Assembly: GCA_023375675.1 (NCBI GenBank)
Contig: JALQBC010000013.1
Location: 124,001-188,000 of the forward strand
Length of the DNA stretch: 64,000 bases
Direction: 5' to 3'
Source: Cytospora piceicola
Lineage: Eukaryota; Ascomycota; Sordariomycetes; Diaporthales; Cytosporaceae
This document shows, in pieces, positions 32,401 through 45,019 of the stretch. The notes below the pieces were generated by a model. That model was not told the origin of the DNA and did not search any database. It saw nothing but the letters and a program-made list of their open reading frames with translations. Position 1 is the stretch's first letter. Every line of letters starts with the position of its first letter. The position numbers and the translations under genes are program-made.

Positions 32401-34382
32401 TTGTCCTTGTCACTCTCCTTCGACTTCTTTACCTGCTCCAGGAAGGCAGCCTTGATGTCATCCGGCTTCGCCGTGCTCTCAGACCGGCCGTGCGGGGCGG
32501 GAGTGCTGGATTTGGGGGGCGGGGTTGGCGTCGACGCGATGACGGGAGGCGTCTTGGACTGCTGAATGCTGGGCGCTGGTGACGATGGGGCTTTGGGGTC
32601 GGCCAGATTGGCCAGGTTGACAACCTCACCTGCAGCGTTCTTGATTGTGATCCCTGCTTTCTTCGGTTTCTGGAACTGGTTAGGAGTCGACGCAACAACG
32701 GGAAGCTTTGTCTGGAGGTTGTGGGACTGAGGAGCGCCAGAGACGACAATTGGGCCCTGGTTCTGCCCCGTGCTGGAAGCAGGACGCTCTGACATCTGCG
32801 AGTTGTTACGAGACATGGGCTGACCCTGGGGAGGGACGAATCCAGGGCTGTATGGGTGAGCGAAAGCACCAGGGGCGGGTGATCCTGAAGGGTACATTGG
32901 CGCATGCATCTGTGGGGGGTAGTTAGGCATGCCCATGTAAGCCCTGTTAGGATCGTAACTAGGGTAGAAAGTCTGTGTCGATGCAGTCAGCAGCCGTTCA
33001 AAGCGTTCGAAGCCGCCATTCGGGCCTGGTGAGAGGTCCAGGCCCTTCTCATTCATTAGCAGGATAGAAGGGTTGTGGAGCAGTGACTGCTGAACAAACG
33101 ATGAACCGCGGCCACGCAAAGGCCGGTCGTAGTCTGCCAGAGAGTCCCGCCGCTTACTCAAGCGACGAGGTCTGCCGCCGACGTCTTGCCATGAATTGGA
33201 AAAAGAAGGATCCGGCTGCCGAGATGGTCGGTTTTCTGCATCCAAGCGAGCCGCCTTCTTCTTGTATGGTTTGAAAGGAGGAAGAACTTCATGGTAAATG
33301 GGGGTGTTTACTTGTGGCCCTTGTTGAGGGTAGCCGCCCATGGGTGGCACGAACTGATGGCTATAGCCAGCGGGAGGTACGGGCATGACAGGAGTCATGT
33401 TCGGGGTGCCTTGGCCGGGCATAGCTGGAGGCATAGCAGGGCTGCCGCGAGCAGTTTGTGGCGAGTTGGGGTATGGCTGCATGCCACCGCGGCCAAACTG
33501 CTGTGGGGGCATTCCACCGCGACCTTGACCTCTGGGATATTGGTTCGTGGCGGGGGGGAATCCCATCTGGCCGTTGTTGTATGAGTTGTAACCGCCACGG
33601 CCACGGCCGCCTCCATAGCCTCCGCGGCTTGGGCCTTGAGCATGGTGACCCATGTCGCTGTGCTGGGAGACAGCCGAGTCTCGTCTCGCGTGGAAAGGCA
33701 CCTGCGTCATCGAGTTGGGACGCCCACCGATACGCTGAGAGTCTGTTAGCAATATTCTAGAGCATTGCGCACACGACATGTCGAGATGCGGCGAACAGGG
33801 TCTCTGCACAAAACTTACATCGCCATCGTTGGTGTAGCTGCCAATCTTGAAGGAGTTCTCAGTGTTTCCTGGCTTTCCGCCGCTTGTGAGCTGAGGAATG
33901 GGCAGAGGGCTGGTGGCAGGAGAAGCAGCTCTTCCAGCGCCTGGGATAGGCATGGGAGCAGATGAAGCCTGCTGTGGGGTGCTGTGCGGCATGGCTGGGG
34001 ATGCGTCGGCATAGCCGAACTGGATTCCAGGAGGCTTGTTGCTCACTGTACCACCGTTTGCGAGGTAGCTGTTGGGGCCATTTGCGGCGATGGTAACAGA
34101 ACCATTGCGACTATGGTCAGCAGAGCCCCCGTTGACGCTGGGGGTGGCGGCAACGGTGGGCACCGCAGGGGTAACGGAGGATCGTCCGTTCATGGTAGAT
34201 ACCGAAGAGGTCTTGGCATGCTGGTTCGCGGTGGCCGTGGAGTTAGAGGCTCCGGTTACAACCAGCGGCGTCGAGGCGGGCTTCTTCGTGGCACCGGCAG
34301 CAGAGGCATACGAAGGAGCCGACGAGGCAGCAGTGTTGTTCGACGCCGGGGTTGTGTTGGGCTGACTTGCAGTGGAAGTCAT
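29484..34382 (-). CDS. Eukaryotic translation initiation factor 4G
   Basis: Four exons: 34382-33819, 33734-30069, 30005-29656 and 29601-29484, about 1565 residues. The first two introns (84 and 63 bp) are multiples of three without stops, so the frame also reads through them; splice signals (gtaagt, ctaac/ctgac, cag) support removal. Order: disordered Ser/Thr/Pro- and Arg/Gly-rich N-terminus (RGGYGGGRGRGGYN); a long Ala/Lys/Glu helix (plus-strand 31900-32450); an eIF4E-binding motif YDSAFLM (about 31440); a MIF4G domain from VQRKVKAALNKMTPENFDRI to DLPSRLHFMLLDIVDLR; and a tail with RNA-binding-like RS/G motifs. It scaffolds eIF4E, eIF4A and poly(A)-binding protein on capped mRNA. A further hidden intron around 32990-33310 cannot be excluded. 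Confidence 0.93.
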
Positions 34383-37300
34383 ATGTGATATCGGGTCGTC
34401 GGGAGACGGTTTTGCTCGTAGAAAATCCGCGCGATGTAAGAGGTGATCTAGGATCGGTTGATGGAATAGTTCGAGGTCGAATTATCGAGCCGCGAGGGTG
34501 GTTGATGTGGATTAGAATGAACAAATCCGAACGTCGACAAAAAAAGTGACGTGAGCCTTTCAATGAGACACGAAGTGAATCGGTGCGATTGGATTTAGGC
34601 GGGAGAGGAGTGAATCGTCCTTGAGATGTAGTAGACCTTTGAAAGTTACTACCAAGGAGTCAAGTGAGGGTGAGCGTCGCGGTGTGATGCGGCGCTTTTT
34701 ATGAGATGGGGACCGTTTCGTCGGTCGCTTTGGTTGAACCTGGTCCGCTCGCAATCAAAGAAGACTGGACGAGGGGGGAGAAGGTAGAAAAAGATGGAGC
34801 TGCAGATGCTTCGAAAAACGAGACCTGCAAAAACCAAATTAAGAGGAAATCAATTATCTACCACGACCTTTCCTAGGAAATGGGATGGTGGCGATGGGGA
34901 TACGGGTATCCGAAGGGGTTTGGTGATGGTGGAGAGGAGGAGGGAAGGAGAGAGAGGAAGTCTCGAATTTTTTTTGGCTGGGGTAAAAGCAGGTGGGCGA
35001 TCAGGTTAGTGCTTTGGGCAGGGCAGACAGGGTTGGTGGGTTCCAAGGTTTGTTGGTGTGTTGTGAACCTGTGAACTTGGGGCAGATTTGGGGTCACTGA
35101 GGCTTGCTGCTGCTACTGAAGGCAGACAAGACACTGGACCAACTCTTTAGCTCCACAAGTTTTCCGGTGGTCTTGGGCAATTACTGTTTGCAGCGGGCCC
35201 GTGCCACGTCGTCTCGTCGTGCCTTCCAACCCTTATCGGGAAACTTGCCTGCACGGCCGGCCAGTCGGTTCGGTCCTGACCAATACCAACACTTGATAGA
35301 TGACTCTATCTGTTCCAAAGGCAAGGCAATAAAAGTTCTTAAAAAAAGGAGAGGAGATTTCTTTGAGTGATTCACTGATGGTGAATATCCGACGACTACT
35401 TAACTTTCAGTTGCCTTCTCATTTGCTTCCAGGTTGTTTCAACATGCATGTGGGAACATCTCCGTCTGAACTTTGCTTGAGCTAACCCAAGCGCCCAAGT
35501 GAATGTCCAAGTACGTACTTATTAGTGGCTCTAATCTCACGGGGCAATACCGTATATTCACGGGCCACAACTTAGGTACGTATCGAGGTAGTTCACCAAG
35601 GAGCAGGATCCTCAGAAGCTTCTGCAGTGGCAGATTGGTAGTGGCAAATGCTACTCGCTAGCAAACCGGGTCATATGATCTAGGTAGAACTACGATGTCC
35701 CTTCTAAAGAAAATAAAAATGGTTGATCTTCTTTTTCTGGGACGGCGAGGGGAGCATTGCACCATCCGCACATGACCTAGAGAATACGGAGTTAAGGAGG
35801 CTGCATCTCCGAATCGCTGTGATACCGTACCTAGGTAGCTTTTCACCTCTGTCGACCTAGGTACCTTGTCTACCTAGGTAGGTAGGTAGGTTACTTAGCT
35901 ACATGGCACACACTAAAAGTAAAGACGAACGGGCCTTATTTTACCGTGCCTATAACTTCCAAGGTTATCAAGTTATCAAGTTGTCTGCCAGTGGTTCGCG
36001 TCTTTAAACACGCTAAGAAAACCCGGGCTCCCGCGTTTGATATCCCTGCCATTTCCGTTCCGTTTTCTTTCTGCGTGTTCGCAGTCCCGTCACAGCTGGA
36101 GTAACTTGGCCCGAGTACTTTATTCGAAAATATGGACCCTGGATCCCATTGTTTCTTTGATCTGTCTTGCTATTATTGTCTGTTACAGAATCCAACCTGC
36201 TCATCTCTGGGCCCATTCCGGAGAGGACCACTACAAAGTTCTTCCGAGTGTTTGGGTTAGTTCACTATATCCTGGTGTACAGTACAGGTTGACAAGGCAG
36301 ACCTTGGAAGACGCTGGCTTCTCCGTTAAACCCTACGTCTCCTCATATATGTCCGTATCTAATCCGTAAAAAGTCAACCACCTATCAGTCAAAATGCCAG
36401 GTGGTGGGTGCCCGGTGGCAGACCCGGCAAGACGACACTTAAAGCTGTCGGGGCACCTGGGCCCTTCGACGACGAAGAGCCAAACCCGTCCTTTGGCGCT
36501 GGTCCCATCAAGATCACGGGACATGGCCACAAAGAACCCCTCCTAGGTGGGTTTCCAAGACTTCGTGATGTCAACCAGCCTGCTAGGCAACACACGGGCA
36601 ATACAGTAGGCCCCACAATGGGCGTCATCGTGAAATTTGGCGATTGCTTTTCCTTGAGAAAAAAACCTATTCTGTATCGACGGGCAGAAAATTCCCGTAT
36701 ACTTCCACAGGCCGCCTTGAACTGTTACGGTGCTTTGGCCAGTGCACCAAACTATTTCCTGACGGATCGCACACTATCAGTGTGGGTAAAGCTTATAACT
36801 CTGACATGGTCGCATGCTCAACAAGCACTTGGACCATTCATCCATTCGCCCATGCACAGCGTAATTACACAGGTGACACAAATACTGATACTTAGGTCCA
36901 ATCACAAAGCCCTAAGTCCGAGAAGGACAGGAAAGAAATTCTCCATGCACTATGACGACAGCTTTGTGTGTGGCTATTGTCTTTTTTTTTCTTTTTTCAT
37001 CTGCTATGAGGCATGTGCATATGGTCCAGTCACTGTCAGAGTGACTCGTTGGATGCGACAAATGACAGATCGGAGGCTGAGGCTTACATGTGCAATCTGC
37101 AAGTATCCGATAGGATTCAGGCATTGTCTCTAGGAAAGTGTCATGTCTGCCTGCGGCCCCAAAATTAGACCGAGTTCATACGTCTGCTTGTCACAGGATG
37201 CCCGCCTGTCTAATATGGGACCAGTGGCACTCATACCCCTGCGCGTGTGTCTGTAAGGAGGGCTAAGGAGGCCAGGCAGAACCGAATTCCACATAATGGC

Positions 37301-37408
37301 AATAATATACGCTTCTTTCTTTTGCCCTAAGTGATGAGGCTGCATTCCACCATTGAAGCCCAGAGTCATACTTTTAAAACATAACGCCATGTCCTAGTGA
37401 CTCGACTA
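34383..37408. other. 3-kb region with eIF4G leader/promoter and palindromes
   Basis: The first 700 bp presumably hold the promoter and long 5' leader of eIF4G; a TGACGT hexamer lies at 34547-34552. Between 35.1 and 37.4 kb I find no supported gene. The longest frame (36408-37133, +) lacks an ATG and any motif. Palindromic TACCTAGGTA copies lie at 35825-35900. The 3' end of the Aquarius gene borders it on the right. Confidence 0.5.
35825..35900. repeat. TACCTAGGTA-type palindrome cluster
   Basis: Three TACCTAGGTA-like copies (GTACCTAGGTAG, GACCTAGGTACC, TACCTAGGTAGG) followed by a short (GGTA) run. This is the densest cluster in the window. Confidence 0.75.
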
Positions 37409-40400
37409 TTAGTCTTCCTCAGCCTCGAACCCTTGGGCAGGATCATCCGCCTCATTTTCATCCTCCTCGGGTATGGGCTCTATCTCCTGTACATCTTGCG
37501 CCTCCACCATTGCCTGCACTGCTTCTTCCGAAGACAAGCCACTCTCAGCCTGCAACTGCTTAACCTTTGTGGTCGTCATTTCAAACACGTACTGGCCTAG
37601 ATGCTCCACACCCTCCATAACCGCCTCGCCAGCCACTGCCTCAGTCGCGTCCTCCGGGAGCACTCGCTGCGAGGGCCACAGCTCACCTGTCACCAGTGTG
37701 AGTTTATCCGGCCGCTGCAGTAGCAGCTCAAATGCCTGGCGGAGCTCGTAGCAGCCCTCGAATACCTCGCGACGGCCAAGAATATACATGCCCAGCCTTG
37801 CCCGCGAGAGAGCGACCGTGAGGCGGCGGATGTCGCGAAGATAGCCGACCTTCGATGTCCTTGTGAGTGACAGGATAATATCTATTGAGTTTTAGCAGCT
37901 GGTTTTTGATTGTGGGGAAAGAGTCAAGTCACTTACAGTCGTTTTGCTCGCCCTGGTACTTGTCGACCGTAGTCACGATCTTAGGCAGGCCAAAAATTGG
38001 GTTCTTGGCACATCGGTGGGCAAGGACATCTCTGATCAGCGCTCGTTGGCCAGCGTAAGTGGTGAGGATACTGATTTTAGCCGAAGGATAACCAAGCAGG
38101 CGCATGTACTGGTATATCGCCACGGCGTACTCGGCCTCGCCTAAATTCTGGATGAAGTGTGGCGTAGGCTCGATCTCTCCCTTGCCCTTGTATTCTGGCA
38201 CATTGATGAACTGGTAGTCATACTTGAAGCCGGCATTGGCCGCAAGGTATTCCTCTGCATTCTCCACGTGTGGCAGACTGTTCAGGCTGGGATACCTCCA
38301 CTGGTAGAGCTTAGTGATGGATGGGCGAGCACGGCCCTGCTGGTCAAGGGTGATGGCCGGTACACCTAAACGCACGAGGCGAGAGAACAGTGACTGCTCC
38401 AGATTCGCAAAGTGCCGGAATGCAAGGTTTTGAATGACAGGCGAGTTCTGGAAATGGTCACCACACATAACAACCCTCTGCAGGGGCGTCTGTCCGTCCT
38501 TGGGATTTTGCATTGCCAGCGGGATGAAGTTCTCTATCTCGGTGATCTGAGCCGCTTCCTCCATGACGACATTGTCATAGTGGAAACCGAGCTGCGAAAT
38601 TTCCCCACGTCTCATCGCCGCGTGCGTCGAGGTCATTGCAATGATACGAGCCTCGTTCGTGAGCAGGTAATTGGCCTTCTCCCGGTCACGGCGGAGGATC
38701 TCGAAGGGGAGAGCATCGGCAAGCTCAGAGAAGATCTTGGTAACATGTCGGTAGCAGCCATTGGCAACCTCCAGTATTGCCTCGCGGTCTGCCTCGGGAG
38801 GGAACAAAGGTTGAGGGGCATTTGAGAAGTAATAATGGAAGGGAAAAGCCGCGACGACCTCCGCGTCGGAAGCATCTCCAGACTTGGCCAGCTCAGAGAA
38901 CTTGGACCATGCAGGTTGAATGTAGACAGAATTAAAGTAACCCGCCGTCTCGGACGAGTTGCCATGGGCCCCAGGGGCTCCAATGCTAGCAGCCAGACGA
39001 GTCACCTCCTGAAGGTACCTGTCACGGTTCTCGAGGAAAGACTCCACTCGCCCATGCTTGCTGAAACTGCCCTCCATGCCGAGTTCTTCTTCGCCATGAC
39101 CTAGCCGTAACAAGTGGCGCTCGTCAATGTCCAGAGCCACTATCTTGGCGAACAACTGGTTGAGGGCCTGATTGCTGTGGGCAATAAGCAGTGTCTTCTG
39201 CTCGGGGAAATTGTGGTATATATTGTTGATGATTTGGGTTGCGACGTCTGTTTTTCCCGTGCCTGGTGGCCCGACGACAACAGTAAGTCCAGGTTGTGTG
39301 CCGGATACGATCGCTTCGATCTGAGCAGGAGTGAAGCGCACAGTATTGAGCTTCGGAGCATCGACAGGGTAGGGCCCATTGTTCGGCGGCTTGTACGTTG
39401 AGACCTTCTCAGTCTCGACTTCCGCAATGAGCGCGGGCTCTGCGTCCCTGCGCCTCTTCTTGGACGACTTGGATGGCGGTTGTTCTGCAGGGCGTTGCAC
39501 AGTCTCCAGAACGTAGGGAGGTCCAGAGCTCTTCGTGACATCGTCGCCGGGCTCAATAACCTTGCCTGGCATGCTCTCAACTAGATGCTGCCAGTCGAGG
39601 AACGTATCCCGATAATCAACTTTCTTGAGGCGATTTGGCAACTGCTTATACGAAGCACCTGCCGGGTCACCATATCCGAGGAACACCTCATGCAGCCATG
39701 GCGCCAGTGGTACTTCCGACAAGGTCAAGTTCTTGATCGATTCAAGAACGGGCTTGAAGTTGTTTTCCCTCCCGGCCCTGCGCATGATAAGATTGATGCC
39801 TTCATAAACGTCGGGCTTGCCGGCAGCCGCTCTTTGCTGATCCAGCTTGTACATCTTCGCGTCAAGTTTGACTTGAATCCTCCTCACCGGACTCCGGTTG
39901 TGTCCGTCGAAGTATGCCGCAGCATCTCTTATAGACCGGCCTTTGTCATCCAATATCTGAATGATTTCGGCACACCGCACAGAGACTAGACCCAGTCTTT
40001 CGGCCTCAGTCAAGTGCATATTGCCTTGGGCTAACTTCTTCGACTTGGAAGACTCCACTGCCAACAGGAATATAACATCATCTGGCCGCAAAGTCGCCCA
40101 CTCACGGCGGACGTTGTCTCCTAGACGGCGAACATCGATGACTACCTCTGCACGCACCATTGCGGGCTTGTCATCCCCTACCAATGAAGGCATGACCTCA
40201 AGGATCGAGGGCTTCGATATCTGCAAAGCCATCTTGGAGAAGCCTGGGAAGGCAACATCGCCGGACTTTGCCGTCTCGGGCTTCAGCCTCCGTAGAACAT
40301 CCTCGATGTCTCGCTTGATGCCGTAGAAGGATTCACATCGGTATAGGACCATCGATCTCCACAGGAAATCCCCTACAGACAGATACTGCAGGTTGAGCTT

Positions 40401-41891
40401 CGGGATAGCTAGGGGGTGTGATCCATCGTAAGAGTCGGTTCGCAGGAGGCTTTGGTCGAAGAGGGACTGTTCGGTTGGCAGCACACTCATTTCCCGAGCG
40501 GTTTCCTGGAAAGTTTTTCGTTTCTCAAATGTCGACAATAAAACTTCAGTAATGAATTTCCGATCGACGACCAAGCCTGTTGATTCCGGGTAGGTTGTCC
40601 TCAAATCCAGAAAGCCTGCCAGTTGTGCAACCTCCTCATCAACCAGAGGTGCAATGAGATTTTCCAGTTCGTTTCTATCGTCAATCGACGCATAATTCGA
40701 AAGAGCCAGGACCGTAAGCTTTTCCTTGAAATGCTTCAGGGCTGTCCTTTGTAGTCTTGCGAGTTTCGCGCAGTGACGTTCATACGCTTGGGTCTTGCTC
40801 TGTTGGGCTCCTGTCTGATCATCGATGCTGAAGTGGGTGTAATGAGAGAGCAGCGCAAGCATGTCCCGTAAAAGCCCGTTATCCTCGTCGTTGAACACGG
40901 GTGATAGAGAGGCCGCTGGCAGTATGTGCAAGTCTTGCAACAAGAAATTGACGTATCGCCTGGTCGGAAGTTGACTCTGCAGATCAGAGAGAAACTCGAC
41001 AAAGTTCTCGCAATATAGCAATTCATCTTTGGATGCGTTCTCTGAGTAGAGTAAGCCCAGGAAGTCCAGGGCGAGGGTATACAGCCAGGACCGATCGAAA
41101 CGTAACCGGGCCTTGGTTGGCTCATCTGCAGAATCGTGTCTCTTAGCAGCTGCCCTCCATGCCTTGCGCAATTGGGTATGTTCGGCAAGCTTGTCGTCGC
41201 GTTTCTTCTCTGTTGACAAGTTGTGCCATATTGATATCGATACGAGCGGAGCACACTCTTTTCGCACTATGCCGCAGTCCAAGCTCTGGAAGGCATAGAC
41301 AATAAAGGAGAGGATTTGAGTCCGGACGGCAACCGAGAGTGAACGATCAAGGCTCATGGAGAGTATACGCCGGAACAAGGTCGAAAAGTCGTCCGGGCGG
41401 TCTTCGAAGATAGCTAGAACAACAGTCAGCGTCTCTCTCCAACCCATCATAATCGGCATACCTACTCCATGTTTCTAGTCGTTCCCGTCGCTTCGCATTG
41501 ATAATCAGGACAATCAGGAGAACATGATGATTCGAGGACTGTTCTGTATAGCCAGGCCAGAGGTAGCTGTGCGGACGTGTTAGCAACCGAACGAGGCTGA
41601 CAGACACAGTACGCCTTACTTCTCCAGGATTTGCAAGCTTTCCAGCTCCAGCAGCGATGATAATGGGAACTTTTCCCTCTCCAGGGGATCCCATATGTCC
41701 TGCTTCAACACTTCATTCTTGACCTTGACCTTGGCTTTGGTTTTGGTGACCCTCTTGGTTGTCTTCAGCCAATGTTGCTTGGCGAGTCGCGCAAACTCGG
41801 ACCCTTCCTCTACAACTGGCTCCGGCGCCGCTGGAGGAGGATTCCGTGGTTGCGTCGGGGCTGTCTTCTTCTGTCTCTTGGCGGGTGGCAT
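37409..41891 (-). CDS. Aquarius/EMB-4-type spliceosomal RNA helicase (Cwf11 family)
   Basis: Four exons, 41891-41620, 41566-41466, 41413-37937 and 37881-37409, encode 1440 residues. The N-terminus is basic (MPPAKRQKKTAPTQP) and exon junctions rebuild the conserved LENYLWPGY and ETWTIFEDRPDDFSTLFRRIL. A long ARM-like helical region is followed by an SF1 helicase core: motif I VVVGPPGTGKTD (about 840), motif II VVMEEAAQ (about 1075; EEAAQ as in Aquarius), motif III MCGDHFQ, QQGRARPS, VDKYQGEQND and the final VALSRARLGMYILG. The C-terminus is acidic. Aquarius joins the IBC complex, binds introns upstream of the branch site in the activated spliceosome and links splicing to mRNP assembly. It lies head-to-head with the THO subunit gene. 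Confidence 0.94.
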
Positions 41892-42411
41892 GGTGGGTGG
41901 GTTATTATGCGAGGACGTCGTTGTTGCGTCGCGTCGCTATCGCTGTACAAACAGTACGCGCCAGGGTAACCTCTCTGGAAATTTTGGCAGTTACCTGAAC
42001 ACCCGCTACGATCACGGCCCCGTGTGAGCTTCAGCCCTGCGTCATGCTTGAGTGGGCCCTTATCCCGCATGCGCTAAAGAAGCTCGGGCCACCTCTATGG
42101 AGATCAACGGCGCAAGACGACCCTGCAGCTACAAGCTACAATATCTAAACTGCTTACATTTCGTCGTCTCCGACCCTGAGAACTGCAGAACAGGAATAGT
42201 ATTCGACATTTCCTCGGTGTTGAACCGGCAAATCTGATTCTACGACGCCAGACCAAAAGTCACTTACCACCTCACCTTCTATACTTATCCAACTGTTTCA
42301 CGAAAATTCATATAGGAGCGCCCTCAGGTCGATTGCGACACCGCGACGCGCCTCGAGCGGAAACCTGCACCTCTTCTCTGGCCCTTCAACTCTTGCGACT
42401 TACCGCCCGCA
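41892..42411. promoter_or_regulatory. Shared divergent promoter, Aquarius / THO1
   Basis: 520 bp between outward-facing starts of two genes that both act in co-transcriptional mRNA processing, so coordinated expression is plausible. I recognise no specific element. Confidence 0.5.
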
Positions 42412-44441
42412 ATGCCGTCGCTAGAGGTTGACAGCTACGGCGTACCCGCCGTCAGTACCTTCGTCGAATTCTTCGAGAAAGCCCTGGAGGAGGCGGGCTC
42501 CGTCAAACCGACGGCAGACATCGAACCTGCCCTAGAAGAGTCCGACCTCCAAGATGTACTCAGCCAGCTACCAGAAACGCCAGAGGCCGACGATGTCCAG
42601 AAAACCGCAACATTGCGTCAAAGGAACAACGCTAAGTTTGCAGTAATCGAGACTGCGGCGCGTGGCCTACTGAGCAACCTCATCGTGCGTGGTCAACAAA
42701 CTCCTGCGCCCTTCTGCAGCCCAGCCAGCTGATCATTCCCAGGCACACGTCTCTATCAATTCACCCGACTTCGTTAAAGTATGGAACTTCTTCGACATAC
42801 TCCAATGCCTCTCCGACCGTGGCCAATGCGATCCAGCATTACTCGTGTGGCTCCTCGAGGAGTTGCTCGATAGCCAAACCATCCCAGGATGCCGCAAGAT
42901 CTTCGACTACCTAGAGTCACGCAGACAACGCATAATAGCCAGGAACTTCAGCGACAAGAAGCTCGTCATTCTGAGGAGCTGCAACGAGCTTCTCCGGCGG
43001 CTGTCACGGGCCGAAGACACGGCGTTCTCGGGACGCGTCTTCATCTTCCTCTTCCAGAGCTTCCCGCTGGGTGATAAAAGCTCTGTTAATCTCAGGGGTG
43101 AGTATCACACCCAAAATGCCACGAATTACGACCAGGACACTTCAAAACCGGATGGTTTTGAGGACAAGATGGACGTGGATTCGCAAGCAACCCCTGCCAA
43201 AGACGGGGAGCAACAGACGCAAGGGAAGGCTGTGTCTTTCAGCGAAAAGAAGGACGCAGCATCCAAAAAGCCACTAGACCCGGATGCGTTATATCCGATT
43301 TTCTGGTCTCTGCAGGAAAGTTTCAATCAACCTAAGAAGCTCTTTGACCCTGCGCATTTCACTCAGTTCAAAGCCGGGCTTCAGGCTACCATGGGTGCAT
43401 TCGAAGCAAGTCCAGTGCAGGAAGAGGCCAAGACCTCCAAGCACGCAGACGAGAGCAGGCGGAATATGAAGAGGAAACGAGAGGCCGAGGATGATCCATT
43501 GGTCAACACGTTCAACCCAAAATATTTGACAAGCCGAGACCTATTCGAGCTCGAGGTATGAATACTCTCTGAGATGACTTCTGAACACACTTGCTAATCC
43601 AAGCGCACAGATCAGCGACTTGTCGCTCAGGCGATATGTCCTGTTTCAAGCACTTATCATCATGGACTTCCTCCTGTCTCTCTCTCCGAAGTCCAAGGAA
43701 AAGCTGTCATCAATACAGCAAGTCAACAAATCAGTGGCTTACCTGGATCAAACCATGAGTGAGGACGACATCAAATGGGCTACAAGGATGAAGGCGGAAA
43801 TTTCCGAATATCTAAGACACGCAAGCGACGGTCCATTCTATTTGAGAGTAGTCGATACCGTTCTCTCCAGGGACAAGAACTGGGTGAGGTGGAAGATTGA
43901 AAACTGCCCCCCGATTCAGCGGCCAGCTGTATCCCCAGAGGAGTGGGCCGAGGCCATGAGCATAGCGAGGAGCAACACGACAAACAAGAGGATCCGGCGG
44001 GAAGCTATGGGCTCGCTGGCACTCGACTTTCTGAACGAGGGGGATGACGAGGCGGCTATGGAGAGGCTGAGGGACCCGGAGAGGTACCAGTTGCCGGAGC
44101 TCAAGAGCTTCAAGCGGAAGATCCAGGAGGACGAACTCGAGATCGAGATGCCGATGACCGACCAGTCGAAGGCAGCAGCCATCGAGGGCAAGGCCAGCAA
44201 GACCTGGAGGGCTCTGCGGATCGCAAGCAGGACGAAGCTGGCACTCTTCGACAAGATCGAGTCGGACGAGAACATCAGTCTGCTCTTTGAGGAGGAAAAG
44301 CCTAAGGACGAGGATGCTCAAGGAAATGGTGAGGAGAATGGAGATGTTGCTGATGTGATGGAGGATGTCGCGCAAGAGCCTGCCGAGACGATCCAACCTA
44401 ACGGCGATGAAGGCACCGAGGCTGTTGCGACGGAGTCTTGA
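42412..44441 (+). CDS. THO complex subunit 1 (Hpr1/THOC1)
   Basis: Three exons, 42412-42684, 42743-43555 and 43611-44441, both junctions in phase 0, give 638 residues. Diagnostic THOC1 segments are FDILQCLSDRGQCDPALLVW, LLRRLSRAEDTAFSGRVFIFL, QSFPLGDKSSVNLRGEYH, YPIFWSLQESFNQPKKLF, YLTSRDLFELEISDLSLRRY and DKNWVRWKIENCPP. The C-terminal tail is acidic and low-complexity; no death domain is evident, as in other fungi. THO couples transcription elongation to mRNA export with Sub2 and Yra1 and prevents R-loops. GTGAGT near 43098 resembles a donor, but the conserved protein reads straight through it, so it is not used. Confidence 0.93.
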
Positions 44442-45019
44442 GGGGTTGTGGCTGTATCTATTGCGAGCTGAATCGCTTTCCACTTCGTCTACACAACATG
44501 ATACCCTAAATATATCAAACTCCCGGTTTGAGACACGCGATTTGTACGGACTTTATCTCATTAACATGATATCAAGCCCTATGGAGTGCATGAGAGGTCA
44601 GACCTCCCGCCACCACTGATGGCATACAGCCCTTCTTTAACCTCCTCGCTAGTATGAGTTCAAATTAATGTAAGAATGTGCCTCGGCAGCCGGAGCAAAT
44701 GCAGCCACAACAGGGGTCTTGTTGAGCTTGGCGGACCGTGTCGGTAACTCCCGTAGTGGCATTCCTCTATGGACGTTTCAGCGATGGGAAGAGAAGGGCC
44801 TTTCAGGGCCAAATATGAAGTCAAAGTTCAATGCAACCAGTTACAAAAACTTCTGCCATTTGGATGCGCTTAACAGCTTGCTATTGGAAGCCACAGCCAG
44901 AACAAACAATGGTCTTAACGCCTACCCAGCGAAGAAGCAACGAGCAGTAATCAAGTGCAATGGTATCTAGAATTTCAAACACACGAACAGACGTATGAGC
45001 GCTGGAATGAGAGAAGAAT
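44442..45019. other. Convergent intergenic region
   Basis: 578 bp between the THO1 stop and the distal CaaX exon of the RING/LON gene. No gene is seen. If the distal exon is not used, the 3' UTR of the RING/LON gene extends into this stretch. Confidence 0.5.

Noticed and set aside
36408..37133. 241-codon plus-strand frame in the eIF4G-Aquarius interval
   Set aside because: It starts at GTG with a stop upstream and no ATG, and has no domain or consistent composition.
43098..43140. GTGAGT donor-like site inside THO1 exon 2
   Set aside because: The conserved GDKSSVNLRGEYH and following residues read continuously, so splicing here would remove family sequence.
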